From NCBI RefSeq assembly GCF_001425785.1, contig NZ_LMDI01000007.1, positions 1 through 64,000 on the forward strand: a DNA stretch of 64,000 nt, read 5' to 3'. The position numbers and the translations under genes were made by a program. Position 1 is the first letter of the stretch. The number at the start of each line of letters is the position of its first letter. This document shows, piece by piece, positions 31,250 through 41,795 of this stretch. The stretch comes from Rhizobacter sp. Root1221 (GTDB taxonomy: Bacteria; Pseudomonadota; Gammaproteobacteria; Burkholderiales; Burkholderiaceae_C). The notes beneath the pieces were generated by a model, which was not told the DNA's origin, made no database searches, and saw only the letters and a list, made by a program, of their open reading frames with translations.

Positions 31250-33433
31250 ATGTCGAACATCTTCTTCAACACCCAGCACGCGCCCATCGGCGCCCACGCC
31301 AGCCTGACGCTCGGCTTCCCCGGCGCCCGCGGCGGGATGGACCTCGAACTGTGCCGCGCGCCGAATCAGTCGGTGCTCGTGGCAGTGGAATCGCGCACCC
31401 AGCCGAACCTGTTCGAGGCGCTGCCGTTCTCGGATCTCCCCGACCCAGCCGAGCGCCGCAAGTTCGTCAACGAGGAGCTGATGACCCACGTGGGCGAAAC
31501 CCGCCCGTTCGACCGCGCCGCGGTGTCGCGCGACTTCCACCTCACCACCGACACCTGGCGCGCCGGCGACCTGCGCTACACGCTGTACACCCCGGTGCGC
31601 GACCTGCCCGACCTGGACCGCGACCTGCCCACCCGCGACGCCGACGCGCGGCGGGCGCTGGTGCCCGCGGTGCGCGGTGAGATCACCGTCGACAACCGGC
31701 GCGGCGAGTTCACGCGGCGCGTGGTGGTGGGCCTGTCCCGCATCGACCCGGTGCGCGGCCTGCGCCACGTGCGGCAGGACGGCCTCGTGGGCATCGGTGA
31801 CGGGCTCGACCTGGGGCTGTTCACCGACGCCGAGGGCGCCTGGTCGTGCATCGGGTTCGATCCGCTGTCGGTGCTGAACGACCCGCACCCGTCGAACCGG
31901 CACGCGATGCTCGGCAACTGGGGGTCGCTCGTGTTCGAGGTGCCGGCGGGTGCGCTGCGCACGTTCCGCGTGGCCTACTGCTTCCATCGTCCCGGCGTGG
32001 TCACGTCGGGCCTGGCGGCGCGCTACTTCTACACGCGCTGGTTCGACTCGGTGGAATCGGTGGCCGCCTTCGCACTCTCGGAGTTCGACGAGGCCGTGGA
32101 CGCCTGCCGCGCCGCCGATGCCGCGCTGGATGCCCGGGGCCTGAGCCCGGAACAGCACTTCACCGTGGCCCATACCACCCGCTCGTACCTGTACTCCACG
32201 CAGATGCTGGCGCACGACGGCCGCGCGCTGTGGGTGGTCAACGAGGGCGAGTTCAACATGATGAACACGCTCGACCTCGCCGCCGACCATGCGCTATACG
32301 AGGTGCAGCACCACCCGTGGACGGTGCGCAACGTGCTGGAGCAATACGCCGAGCGGTTCGCCTACGTGGACCGCCTGCACTTCGCCGCCACGGGCCTCGT
32401 GTGCGACGGCGGCGTGACCTTCCCGCACGACATGGGCATCAACGGCCACTTCGCCCTGCCCGGCCGGTCGGCGTACGAAATGGCGGGCCTGACCGGCTGC
32501 TTCTCGTACATGGCCACCGAGGAGCTGCTGAACTGGATCCTGTGCGCGGGCCTGTACGTGCAACACGCCAATGACCTGGCATGGGCCACGTCGTACGCCA
32601 CGCTGCTGGAGCAGTGCCTGCAGAGCCTCGAACAGCGCGACCACCCCGACGACACCCAGCGCATCGGCGTGCCCCGTGCCGACAGCAGCCGCTGCGAAGG
32701 CGGCCGCGAGATCACCACCTACGACTGCCTCGACCCGTCGCTGGGCCAGGCGTCGGGCAACACCTACATCGCCGGCAAGGCGTGGGCGGCCGGCGTGATC
32801 CTGCGCCATGTGTTCGAGCGCATCGGCCTGCCCGGCCCCGCCCGGCGTGCGCACCTGCAGGCACGGCGGGCCGCGGCCACCGTGCGGGCAAGCGCGCGAT
32901 CCGACGGCCGCATCCCGGCGCTGCTCGACGGCGGTGGCGACGCGGTCATCCTGCCGGTGATCGAGGGCCTCGCGTACCCCTGGTTCGCCGGCTGCCGCGA
33001 CGCGCTGGACCTCGACGGCGAATACGGCCCGTACCTGCGCACCTTGAAGCGCCACCTCGAGGAGCACGTGTTGCGCGAGGACACGTGCCTGTACCCCGAC
33101 GGCGGCTGGCGCATCACGTCGAGCAACAGCAACACGTTCCCGGCGAAGGTGTACGTGTGCCAGTTCGTCGCCAGGGAGATCCTGCGTTCACCGCTGGGCG
33201 CCGTGGGCGACCGGGCGGACGCCGCCCACATGGCGTGGCAACTGCACCCGGAGCACAGCGCCGGGTGCTGGACGGAGCAGGTGGACAACGGCATCGCCCA
33301 CACCGCGAAGTACTACCCGCGTGGGGTGTCGAGCAACATCTGGCTGACCGAGAAGGCACCGCGGCGAAGGCCGGGGTCTCCAGCGTTGTCCAGTGCACCG
33401 TCGGTGGAGGTGTCTGGCGAAGGCGGTCGCTGA
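31250..33433 (+). CDS. GH52 beta-xylosidase with repeat-derived C-terminal tail
   Basis: Encodes 727 residues; GH52 enzymes are usually about 700. Family signatures run the length: F-F-N-T-Q-H-A-P-I-G-A-H-A-S, T-L-G-F-P-G, Y-F-Y-T-R-W-F, W-V-V-N-E-G-E, F-P-H-D-M-G-I, E-I-T-T-Y-D-C-L-D, S-L-G-Q-A-S-G-N and Y-L-Y-P-D-G-G-W. Glu332 and Asp492 correspond to the nucleophile and acid/base of Geobacillus XynB2 (335 and 495), with the same spacing of 160. It hydrolyses xylo-oligosaccharides with retention. There is no signal peptide, so it is cytoplasmic and needs oligosaccharide uptake. The last ~25 residues (after W-L-T-E-K-A) are unlike GH52 and come from repeat DNA. It is divergent from an AraC regulator. 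Confidence 0.92.
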   Translation: MSNIFFNTQHAPIGAHASLTLGFPGARGGMDLELCRAPNQSVLVAVESRTQPNLFEALPFSDLPDPAERRKFVNEELMTHVGETRPFDRAAVSRDFHLTTDTWRAGDLRYTLYTPVRDLPDLDRDLPTRDADARRALVPAVRGEITVDNRRGEFTRRVVVGLSRIDPVRGLRHVRQDGLVGIGDGLDLGLFTDAEGAWSCIGFDPLSVLNDPHPSNRHAMLGNWGSLVFEVPAGALRTFRVAYCFHRPGVVTSGLAARYFYTRWFDSVESVAAFALSEFDEAVDACRAADAALDARGLSPEQHFTVAHTTRSYLYSTQMLAHDGRALWVVNEGEFNMMNTLDLAADHALYEVQHHPWTVRNVLEQYAERFAYVDRLHFAATGLVCDGGVTFPHDMGINGHFALPGRSAYEMAGLTGCFSYMATEELLNWILCAGLYVQHANDLAWATSYATLLEQCLQSLEQRDHPDDTQRIGVPRADSSRCEGGREITTYDCLDPSLGQASGNTYIAGKAWAAGVILRHVFERIGLPGPARRAHLQARRAAATVRASARSDGRIPALLDGGGDAVILPVIEGLAYPWFAGCRDALDLDGEYGPYLRTLKRHLEEHVLREDTCLYPDGGWRITSSNSNTFPAKVYVCQFVAREILRSPLGAVGDRADAAHMAWQLHPEHSAGCWTEQVDNGIAHTAKYYPRGVSSNIWLTEKAPRRRPGSPALSSAPSVEVSGEGGR

Positions 33434-33478
33434 CTGGCGGTCATCGGTGGAGATCCCGGCCTGCGCCGGGATGACCGC
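33361..33478. repeat. REP-like palindromic repeats at the 3' end of the xylosidase gene
   Basis: At 33453-33472 ATCCCGGC and GCCGGGAT flank CTGC, extended by outer arms GCGGTCATC (33437-33445) and GATGACCGC-like bases ending at 33478. A degenerate copy of the same core, GGCGAAGGCCGGGGTCTCC, lies at 33363-33381 inside the coding region. This type of CCGGG palindrome with GATGACC ends is a widespread intergenic repeat in proteobacteria. The right-hand copy sits between convergent genes and could act as a weak bidirectional terminator. Confidence 0.55.
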
Positions 33479-33495
33479 GGTGGGGCGACACGCCG

Positions 33496-36090
<2,595 letters not shown>

Positions 36091-36138
36091 GGGAACAATC
36101 CTCCGATTGCCCATCATGTGAGGAGACACGCCCGGAAT

Positions 36139-36534
36139 TCAAGCGGAACCGAACCACCCCCGGGCCATCGCCGCCCCCAACGCCGCGAAACCCAACGCCC
36201 CCAGCACGTGGGCCAGCGTGTGGGCCAGGGCCCAGCCGAAGGCGCCGCGTTGCAGCAACGCCAGCGATTCGCCGGAAAACGCCGAGAACGTGGTCAGCCC
36301 GCCCAGGAAACCGGTGACCAGCAGCAGCCGCAGCATCTCGTTCGGCACCCGCGCGAACGACACCAGCGCGATGCCGATCAGCAGCCCGCCCACGCAGTTG
36401 ACCAGCAAGGTACCGAGCGGCAGCGCCGCGCCGGGGGTGTTGAACCACACGCCGGCCAGCCAACGGAGCACGGCCCCCACGGCGGCGCCCACGGCCACCG
36501 CCACCATCTGCCACCACGGGAAAGCACCGGTCAT
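36139..36534 (-). CDS. crcB: Fluoride channel FluC/CrcB
   Basis: Encodes 131 residues with four hydrophobic segments. G-A-A-V-G-A-V-L-R-W near the start, L-L-V-N-C-V-G-G-L-L-I-G and G-F-L-G-G-L-T-T-F-S-A-F-S-G-E contain the Asn and Phe/Thr/Ser residues that line the fluoride pore of dual-topology dimers. It protects against cytoplasmic fluoride. Its ATG overlaps the moaE stop by 4 bases, so it is the tail of the moe/moa operon. No fluoride riboswitch is seen before it, as expected for an internal operon gene. Confidence 0.93.
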   Translation of the reverse strand: MTGAFPWWQMVAVAVGAAVGAVLRWLAGVWFNTPGAALPLGTLLVNCVGGLLIGIALVSFARVPNEMLRLLLVTGFLGGLTTFSAFSGESLALLQRGAFGWALAHTLAHVLGALGFAALGAAMARGWFGSA

Positions 36535-37007
36535 GGGCCGGCGTTCCCGCTGTCGAGGCCCCAGCGCCGCAGCGCCTCGTCGTCGGTGGTGCGGGCATCC
36601 ACCCAGTGGGCGCCCTCGGGCGTGTGTTCCTTTTTCCAGAACGGGGCCTGGGTCTTGAGGTAGTCCATGAGGAATTCGCAGGCCTGGAAGGCCTGGCCGC
36701 GGTGGGCGGACGACACGGCCACCAGCACGATCTGGTCGCCAGCCTCGAGCGCGCCCACGCGGTGGATGATGCGCACGGCGCGCAGGTCGAACCGGGCCTC
36801 GGCCGCGCCGATCATGGCCTCGATGGACGCCTCGGTCATGCCGGGGTAGTGCTCGAGTTCCATGCGCAACACGCCCTGCCCCGCGCTCACATCGCGCACG
36901 GTGCCGACGAAGCTCACCACCGCGCCCACCCCGCCGTCACCCCGGCGCAGCGCGGCCACCTCGGTGGAGAGGTCGAAGTCGGCGGCCTGGACAGTCACAC
37001 GGGCCAT
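36531..37007 (-). CDS. moaE: Molybdopterin synthase catalytic subunit
   Basis: Encodes 158 residues. V-S-F-V-G-T-V-R-D near residue 32, L-E-H-Y-P-G-M, H-R-V-G-A-L-E-A-G-D, H-R-G-Q-A-F-Q-A-C and the catalytic K-T-Q-A-P-F-W-K-K-E are all present. MoaE, with the thiocarboxylated MoaD, adds two sulfurs to cyclic pyranopterin monophosphate to make molybdopterin. It starts 3 bases after the moaD stop. Confidence 0.95.
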   Translation of the reverse strand: MARVTVQAADFDLSTEVAALRRGDGGVGAVVSFVGTVRDVSAGQGVLRMELEHYPGMTEASIEAMIGAAEARFDLRAVRIIHRVGALEAGDQIVLVAVSSAHRGQAFQACEFLMDYLKTQAPFWKKEHTPEGAHWVDARTTDDEALRRWGLDSGNAGP

Positions 37008-37010
37008 GGA

Positions 37011-37262
37011 TCAGCCTCCGGTGACCGGCGGGAAAAACGCCAGTTCGGCGCCGTCGGTGACCGCCGTCGACTCGGGGCACAGCGTCTGGTTGAGCGCACA
37101 ACGCAGCGCCCGCCCGCTGGCAAGGGCCTGCGCATGGACGTCGTCTCGTGCCTGCAGCAAGCGCCGCACGTCGGCCACCGTGGCGCCGTCGGGCACTTCG
37201 AGCAGACCGCCGGCCCCCAGGGCCTCGCGCAGCGAGGCAAAGAATTTCAGCGTCACCTTCAT
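37011..37262 (-). CDS. moaD: Molybdopterin synthase sulfur carrier subunit
   Basis: Encodes 83 residues of ubiquitin-like fold: V-T-L-K-F-F-A-S-L-R-E at the start and the C-terminal G-G that is thiocarboxylated for sulfur transfer. Both C-terminal glycines are present (P-P-V-T-G-G). The start overlaps the moeA stop by 4 bases. Confidence 0.94.
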   Translation of the reverse strand: MKVTLKFFASLREALGAGGLLEVPDGATVADVRRLLQARDDVHAQALASGRALRCALNQTLCPESTAVTDGAELAFFPPVTGG

Positions 37263-38503
37263 GCGAACCACTCCGAAAACGGCACGTAGCGCACAGTGTC
37301 ACCCTGGCGGATGGCGGTCTGCGCCGGGTTGTCGACCAGCCCGTCGCCCCACACGGCCGAGGTCAGCACGCCCGAGCCCTGGTTCGTGAACAGGTCGAGC
37401 CCGCCCTCGGCGTTGCGGCGCACCCGCAGGAACTCGCGGCGGCGGTCGGCCGGCCAGTCGAAGTGGGCGGGCAGCATCAGCGGGGCCGGCAGGTCGGCGC
37501 TGGCCCCCTGCAGGCGGCGCAACACCGGCCGTGCAGCCAGCAGGAACGTGACGAAGCTCGACACCGGGTTGCCGGGAAGCCCGATGAACCAGGCGTTGCC
37601 GCCGCCTGCGCGGCGCACGCTGCCAAACGCCAGCGGCTTGCCGGGTTTGACGGCGAGTTGCCAGAGGTCGAGCGCCCCTTCGGCCAGCACGGCCGGGCGC
37701 AGGTGGTCTTCCTCGCCCACCGACACCCCGCCGCTCGTGACGATCAGGTCGTGCCCGACGGCTGCGCGGCGCAGCGCGTCGCGGGTGGCGTCCAGGCGGT
37801 CGGGCACGATGCCAAGGTCGGTGCACTCGGCGCCCATGGCCTGGATCAGCGCGCGCAGCGTGAACCGGTTGGAGTTGTAGATGGCGCCGGGTTTCAGCGC
37901 CTCGCCTGGCATCGCCAGCTCATCGCCCGTGGAAAAGAGCGCCACACGCGGGCGGCGCACCACGTCCAGCGACGCTGCACCGACAGACGCCGCCAGCCCC
38001 AGCGCCTGCGGCGTGAGCCGCGTGCCGGCCGGCAGCACCACGCTGTCGCGGCGCACGTCCTCGCCACGGCGGCGGATGGCGAGCCCCGCATCGGGCACGA
38101 TGCCCACCCGCACGGCGCCATCGAGCGCCTCGCACTGCTCTTGCATCACCACCGCGTCGGCACCGTGGGGCACCGGGGCGCCGGTGAAGATGCGCGCCGC
38201 GGTGCCGGGCTGCAGCGCGGCGCCCACGTGACCCGCTGCCACGCGCTGGCTGACGGGCAGCACGGTGCCGGCGGCCGGCACGTCGGCGCGGCGCATCGCA
38301 TAGCCGTCCATCGCGCTGTTGTCGGCGGGGGGCACATCCACGAGCGCCACTACATCGCGGGCGAGCACTCGGCCCAGGCCGTCGAAGGTGGAAACCGTCT
38401 GCACCTCGGTGGCCGGCAGCGGCGACACGGCGTCGCGCAGCCGCGCCAGCGCGTCATCCAGCGGCAGCAGCGCCGGGCGGGAAGTCGGGGAAGGTGTACT
38501 CAT
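37259..38503 (-). CDS. moeA: Molybdopterin molybdenumtransferase
   Basis: Encodes 414 residues. N-S-A-M-D-G-Y-A near residue 65, R-I-F-T-G-A-P-V-P-H-G-A-D, S-T-G-D-E-L near 195, N-S-N, T-S-G-G-V-S-V-G-E-x-D and F-I-G-L-P-G-N-P-V-S define MoeA. It inserts molybdate into adenylylated molybdopterin. The ATG at 38503 lies inside the 3' end of mobB, giving a 50-base overlap in another frame. Alternative later starts would cut before the conserved domain, so the overlap is likely real. Confidence 0.94.
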   Translation of the reverse strand: MSTPSPTSRPALLPLDDALARLRDAVSPLPATEVQTVSTFDGLGRVLARDVVALVDVPPADNSAMDGYAMRRADVPAAGTVLPVSQRVAAGHVGAALQPGTAARIFTGAPVPHGADAVVMQEQCEALDGAVRVGIVPDAGLAIRRRGEDVRRDSVVLPAGTRLTPQALGLAASVGAASLDVVRRPRVALFSTGDELAMPGEALKPGAIYNSNRFTLRALIQAMGAECTDLGIVPDRLDATRDALRRAAVGHDLIVTSGGVSVGEEDHLRPAVLAEGALDLWQLAVKPGKPLAFGSVRRAGGGNAWFIGLPGNPVSSFVTFLLAARPVLRRLQGASADLPAPLMLPAHFDWPADRRREFLRVRRNAEGGLDLFTNQGSGVLTSAVWGDGLVDNPAQTAIRQGDTVRYVPFSEWFA

Positions 38504-39005
38504 AGCGGTCGGGGTCGGAAAGCAGGAAGGCCGCCACCGCGGGCGCGTCGCCCAGGTCCAGCAGCGGCAGGCCCGTGCGCTCGGGCAACCGGGCGGGGTC
38601 GTCGGTGGCAATGGCCACGATGTAGGGATCAACCGGATATTGCACCGGATGCCCGGTTTCCGCTCGCCAGACCTCGATTTTCGGAAGGTCGGCGTGCTTG
38701 AAACCTTCGACCAGCGCCCAATCGCACACCGACAGCTCGGCGAGCATCTGGTGCACGCCGGTGTCCACCTCGACCTCGTACTCGCGCACGATGGCCAGGC
38801 GCCGGCTGGATGCCACCACGGTCTCGAACGCACCGGCCTTGCGGTGGCGGTAGGAGTCCTTGCCGGGGTGGTCGATGTCGAAGTCGTGGTGGGCGTGCTT
38901 GAGCACCGAGACACGCTGGCCCGCGGCCCGCAGGGCCGGGATCAGCTGCTCGATCAGCGTGGTTTTTCCGGAACCCGACCGGCCACAGAAACCGATGACC
39001 TTCAC
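38454..39005 (-). CDS. mobB: Molybdopterin-guanine dinucleotide biosynthesis adaptor
   Basis: Encodes 183 residues. The P-loop G-R-S-G-S-G-K-T-T-L is at residues 8-17, and K-H-A-H-H-D-F-D-I-D-H-P-G-K-D-S and L-V-E-G-F-K-H follow. MobB is a GTP-binding accessory protein for MobA. The start overlaps the thrC stop by 4 bases, so the threonine and cofactor genes form one transcription unit. The C-terminal tail is Pro/Ala/Gly-rich and overlaps moeA. Confidence 0.92.
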   Translation of the reverse strand: MKVIGFCGRSGSGKTTLIEQLIPALRAAGQRVSVLKHAHHDFDIDHPGKDSYRHRKAGAFETVVASSRRLAIVREYEVEVDTGVHQMLAELSVCDWALVEGFKHADLPKIEVWRAETGHPVQYPVDPYIVAIATDDPARLPERTGLPLLDLGDAPAVAAFLLSDPDRYEYTFPDFPPGAAAAG

Positions 39006-40417
39006 GCGTGTTCAGCGATGAACCGCTTGATGCGTTCGGCGTCGGCCGGCATGGCCTCGAACCGCTTGGGCAGTTGTTCGATGCCCACGAGCGCGGCGGG
39101 GCGGTCGGGCTCGCGCCCCAGGGCCTCGACGATCGTGTCGGCGAACTTCACCGGGAGCGCCGTCTCGAGCACGATCATGGGCACGTCCGCCTCGGCGAAA
39201 TCGTGCGCCACCTTCAGGCCATCGGCCGTGTGGGTGTCGATCATGGTGCCGAAACGCGCGAAGGTGTCGCGGATGGTGGCCAGGCGGTCGGCGTGGGTGC
39301 TGTGGCCCGACTGGAAGCCGTACGCCGCGATGCGCTCGAACTGCTCGGGCGCCAGCGTGAAGTGGCCGTGCTGCTCCAGCTGGGTCTTGAAGAGGTCGCG
39401 GGTGACCGCACCGTCGCGCCCCAGCAGGTCGAACACGAAACGCTCGAAGTTCGAGGCCTTCGAGATGTCCATCGACGGGCTCGAGGTTTCGTACGTCTCG
39501 GCGCTGGCGCGCGGGCGGTAGGTGCCGGTGCGGAAGAACTCGTCGAGCACGCGGTTCTCGTTGGTGGCCAGCACCAGGTGCTTGATGGGCAGGCCCATCA
39601 TGCGGGCCACGTGGCCGGCGCAGATGTTGCCGAAGTTGCCAGAAGGCACTGCGAACGTGACGCGCTCGCCCTCGCCCTTCGTGGCCTGGAAGTAACCGGC
39701 GAAGTAGTACACCACCTGGGCCAGCAGGCGGGCCCAGTTGATGGAGTTGACCGTGCCGATCTTGTGCTGGCGCTTGAACGCCAGGTCGTTCGAGACGGCC
39801 TTGACGATGTCCTGGCAGTCGTCGAACACCCCCTCGACGGCGAGGTTGTGGATGTTGGCGTCCTGCAGGCTGAACATCTGCGCCTGCTGGAACGGGCTCA
39901 TGCGCCCGAGTGGCGACAGCATGAAGACGTTGACGCTCTTCTTGCCCCGCATGGCGTACTCGGCCGCGCTGCCGGTGTCGCCCGACGTGGCGCCCAGGAT
40001 GTTCAGCGTTTCGCCGCGGCGGCCCAGTTCGTACTCGAACAGGTTGCCGAGCAACTGCATCGCCATGTCCTTGAAGGCGAGCGTGGGACCGTTCGACAGC
40101 GCCTCCAGGTGCAGGCCCGGCTGCAGCGTCTTCAGCGGCACGATGGCGTCGGTGCCGAACACCTCGCGCGTGTAAGTCTTCCTGGCGATGGCACGCAGGT
40201 CGTCCGCGGGGATGTCGTCGATGAACAGCGACAGGATCTCGAAGGCGAGGTCGGCGTACGGCAGGTTGCGCCACTGCGCGAGCGTGGCCTTGCCGATGAC
40301 AGGATAGTGCGTGGGCAGGTACAGCCCGCCGTCGGGCGCCAGGCCCTCGAGCAGGATGTCGGAGAACCCGCGCGGGGTCTGTTCGGCCGCGGGGCTGCGG
40401 GTACTGATGTATTTCAT
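39002..40417 (-). CDS. thrC: Threonine synthase
   Basis: Encodes 471 residues, PLP-dependent. The cofactor Lys is in S-N-G-P-T-L-A-F-K-D-M-A near residue 110, then L-G-A-T-S-G-D-T-G-S-A and V-P-S-G-N-F-G-N-I-C-A-G binding the phosphate. It converts O-phosphohomoserine to threonine. R-G-F-S-D-I-L-L-E-G-L at the N-terminus is typical. It lies 15 bases after hom. Confidence 0.96.
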   Translation of the reverse strand: MKYISTRSPAAEQTPRGFSDILLEGLAPDGGLYLPTHYPVIGKATLAQWRNLPYADLAFEILSLFIDDIPADDLRAIARKTYTREVFGTDAIVPLKTLQPGLHLEALSNGPTLAFKDMAMQLLGNLFEYELGRRGETLNILGATSGDTGSAAEYAMRGKKSVNVFMLSPLGRMSPFQQAQMFSLQDANIHNLAVEGVFDDCQDIVKAVSNDLAFKRQHKIGTVNSINWARLLAQVVYYFAGYFQATKGEGERVTFAVPSGNFGNICAGHVARMMGLPIKHLVLATNENRVLDEFFRTGTYRPRASAETYETSSPSMDISKASNFERFVFDLLGRDGAVTRDLFKTQLEQHGHFTLAPEQFERIAAYGFQSGHSTHADRLATIRDTFARFGTMIDTHTADGLKVAHDFAEADVPMIVLETALPVKFADTIVEALGREPDRPAALVGIEQLPKRFEAMPADAERIKRFIAEHA

Positions 40418-40432
40418 GTCAAGGCCGCCAGG

Positions 40433-41743
40433 TCAGCTCAGCTCTTCCTTGCGGATGCGCACGATCGGGGCGAGCACCGTGGGCAGCGCCTGCATCGCGG
40501 CGATGGCCTGGTTCATGTCGCCCTCGCGGGTGTCGTGCGTGAGGATGATGACGTCGGTCTTGGACTCACCTTCGGCCGACTCGCGCTGCAGCAGCGCGTC
40601 GATCGAGATGTTGCGCTCGCCGAGGATGCCGGTGATGCGGGCCAGCACGCCGGCCTGGTCGGCCACCTGCAGGCGCAGGTAGAACGCCGTGACCACGTCT
40701 TCCATGGGCAGGATGGGCGTGTTGGCCAGCTCGTCCGGCTGGAAGGCCAGGTGCGGCACGCGGTGGTCCGGGTCGGCGGTGTGCAGGCGGGTGATGTCCA
40801 CCAGGTCGGCCACCACGGCGGATGCCGTGGGTTCGCTGCCGGCGCCCTTGCCGTAGTACAGCGTGGTGCCCACGGCGTCGCCGTGCACCACCACCGCGTT
40901 CATGGCCCCTTCGACGTTGGCGATGAGGCGCTTGGCCGGCACGAGCGTGGGGTGCACGCGCAGCTCGAAGCCCGTGTCGCGGCGCTTCGTGATGCCCAGC
41001 AGCTTGATGCGGTAGCCCAGCTGTTCGGCGTAGGTGATGTCGGCGGCGGCCAGCTTCGTGATGCCTTCGACGTAGGCACGATCGAACTGCACCGGGATGC
41101 CGAACGCGATGGCGCTCATCAGCGTGACCTTGTGGGCCGCGTCGATGCCTTCGATGTCGAACGTGGGGTCGGCTTCGGCGTAGCCGAGGCGTTGCGCTTC
41201 CTTGAGCACGACGTCGAAGTCGAGGCCCTTGTCGCGCATCTCCGACAGGATGAAGTTGGTGGTGCCGTTGATGATGCCGGCGAGCCACTGGATGCGGTTG
41301 GCCGTGAGGCCTTCACGCAGCGCCTTGATGATGGGGATGCCGCCGGCCACGGCCGCTTCGAACGCCACCATCACGCCCTTGGCCTGCGCCGCGGCGAAGA
41401 TCTCGGTGCCGTGCACCGCGAGCAGCGCCTTGTTGGCGGTGACCACGTGCTTGCCGGCCGCGATGGCTTCCATCACGAGCGCCTTGGCGATGCCGTAGCC
41501 GCCGATCAGCTCGACGACGATGTCGATCTCGGGGTTGGCGATGACCTGGCGGGCATCCGACACCACTTCGACGTCGGTGCCGACGACGGCGCGGGCCCGG
41601 GCGGTGTCGAGGTCGGCCACCATCGCGATGCGGATGCTGCGGCCCGCGCGGCGGCGGATCTCTTCCTCGTTGCGAAGGAGCACGTTGTACGTGCCGCTGC
41701 CGACGGTGCCGATGCCCAACAGGCCGACTTGGATGGGTTTCAT
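40433..41743 (-). CDS. hom: Homoserine dehydrogenase
   Basis: Encodes 436 residues. The NAD(P)-binding G-L-L-G-I-G-T-V-G-S-G-T is at residue 8; T-A-N-K-A-L-L-A-V-H-G near 105; G-I-I-N-G-T-T-N-F-I-L near 170; and F-D-I-E-G-I-D-A-A-H-K near 210. A C-terminal ACT domain (from ~355, Q-V-A-D-Q-A-G-V-L-A-R-I-T-G-I-L) gives threonine feedback inhibition. It is not fused to aspartokinase. Confidence 0.96.
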   Translation of the reverse strand: MKPIQVGLLGIGTVGSGTYNVLLRNEEEIRRRAGRSIRIAMVADLDTARARAVVGTDVEVVSDARQVIANPEIDIVVELIGGYGIAKALVMEAIAAGKHVVTANKALLAVHGTEIFAAAQAKGVMVAFEAAVAGGIPIIKALREGLTANRIQWLAGIINGTTNFILSEMRDKGLDFDVVLKEAQRLGYAEADPTFDIEGIDAAHKVTLMSAIAFGIPVQFDRAYVEGITKLAAADITYAEQLGYRIKLLGITKRRDTGFELRVHPTLVPAKRLIANVEGAMNAVVVHGDAVGTTLYYGKGAGSEPTASAVVADLVDITRLHTADPDHRVPHLAFQPDELANTPILPMEDVVTAFYLRLQVADQAGVLARITGILGERNISIDALLQRESAEGESKTDVIILTHDTREGDMNQAIAAMQALPTVLAPIVRIRKEELS

Positions 41744-41795
41744 GGTCAGACCGGCCTCGTGGGCCGCAGTAAAAAGCTCGAAGCGGAGCGGGAAA

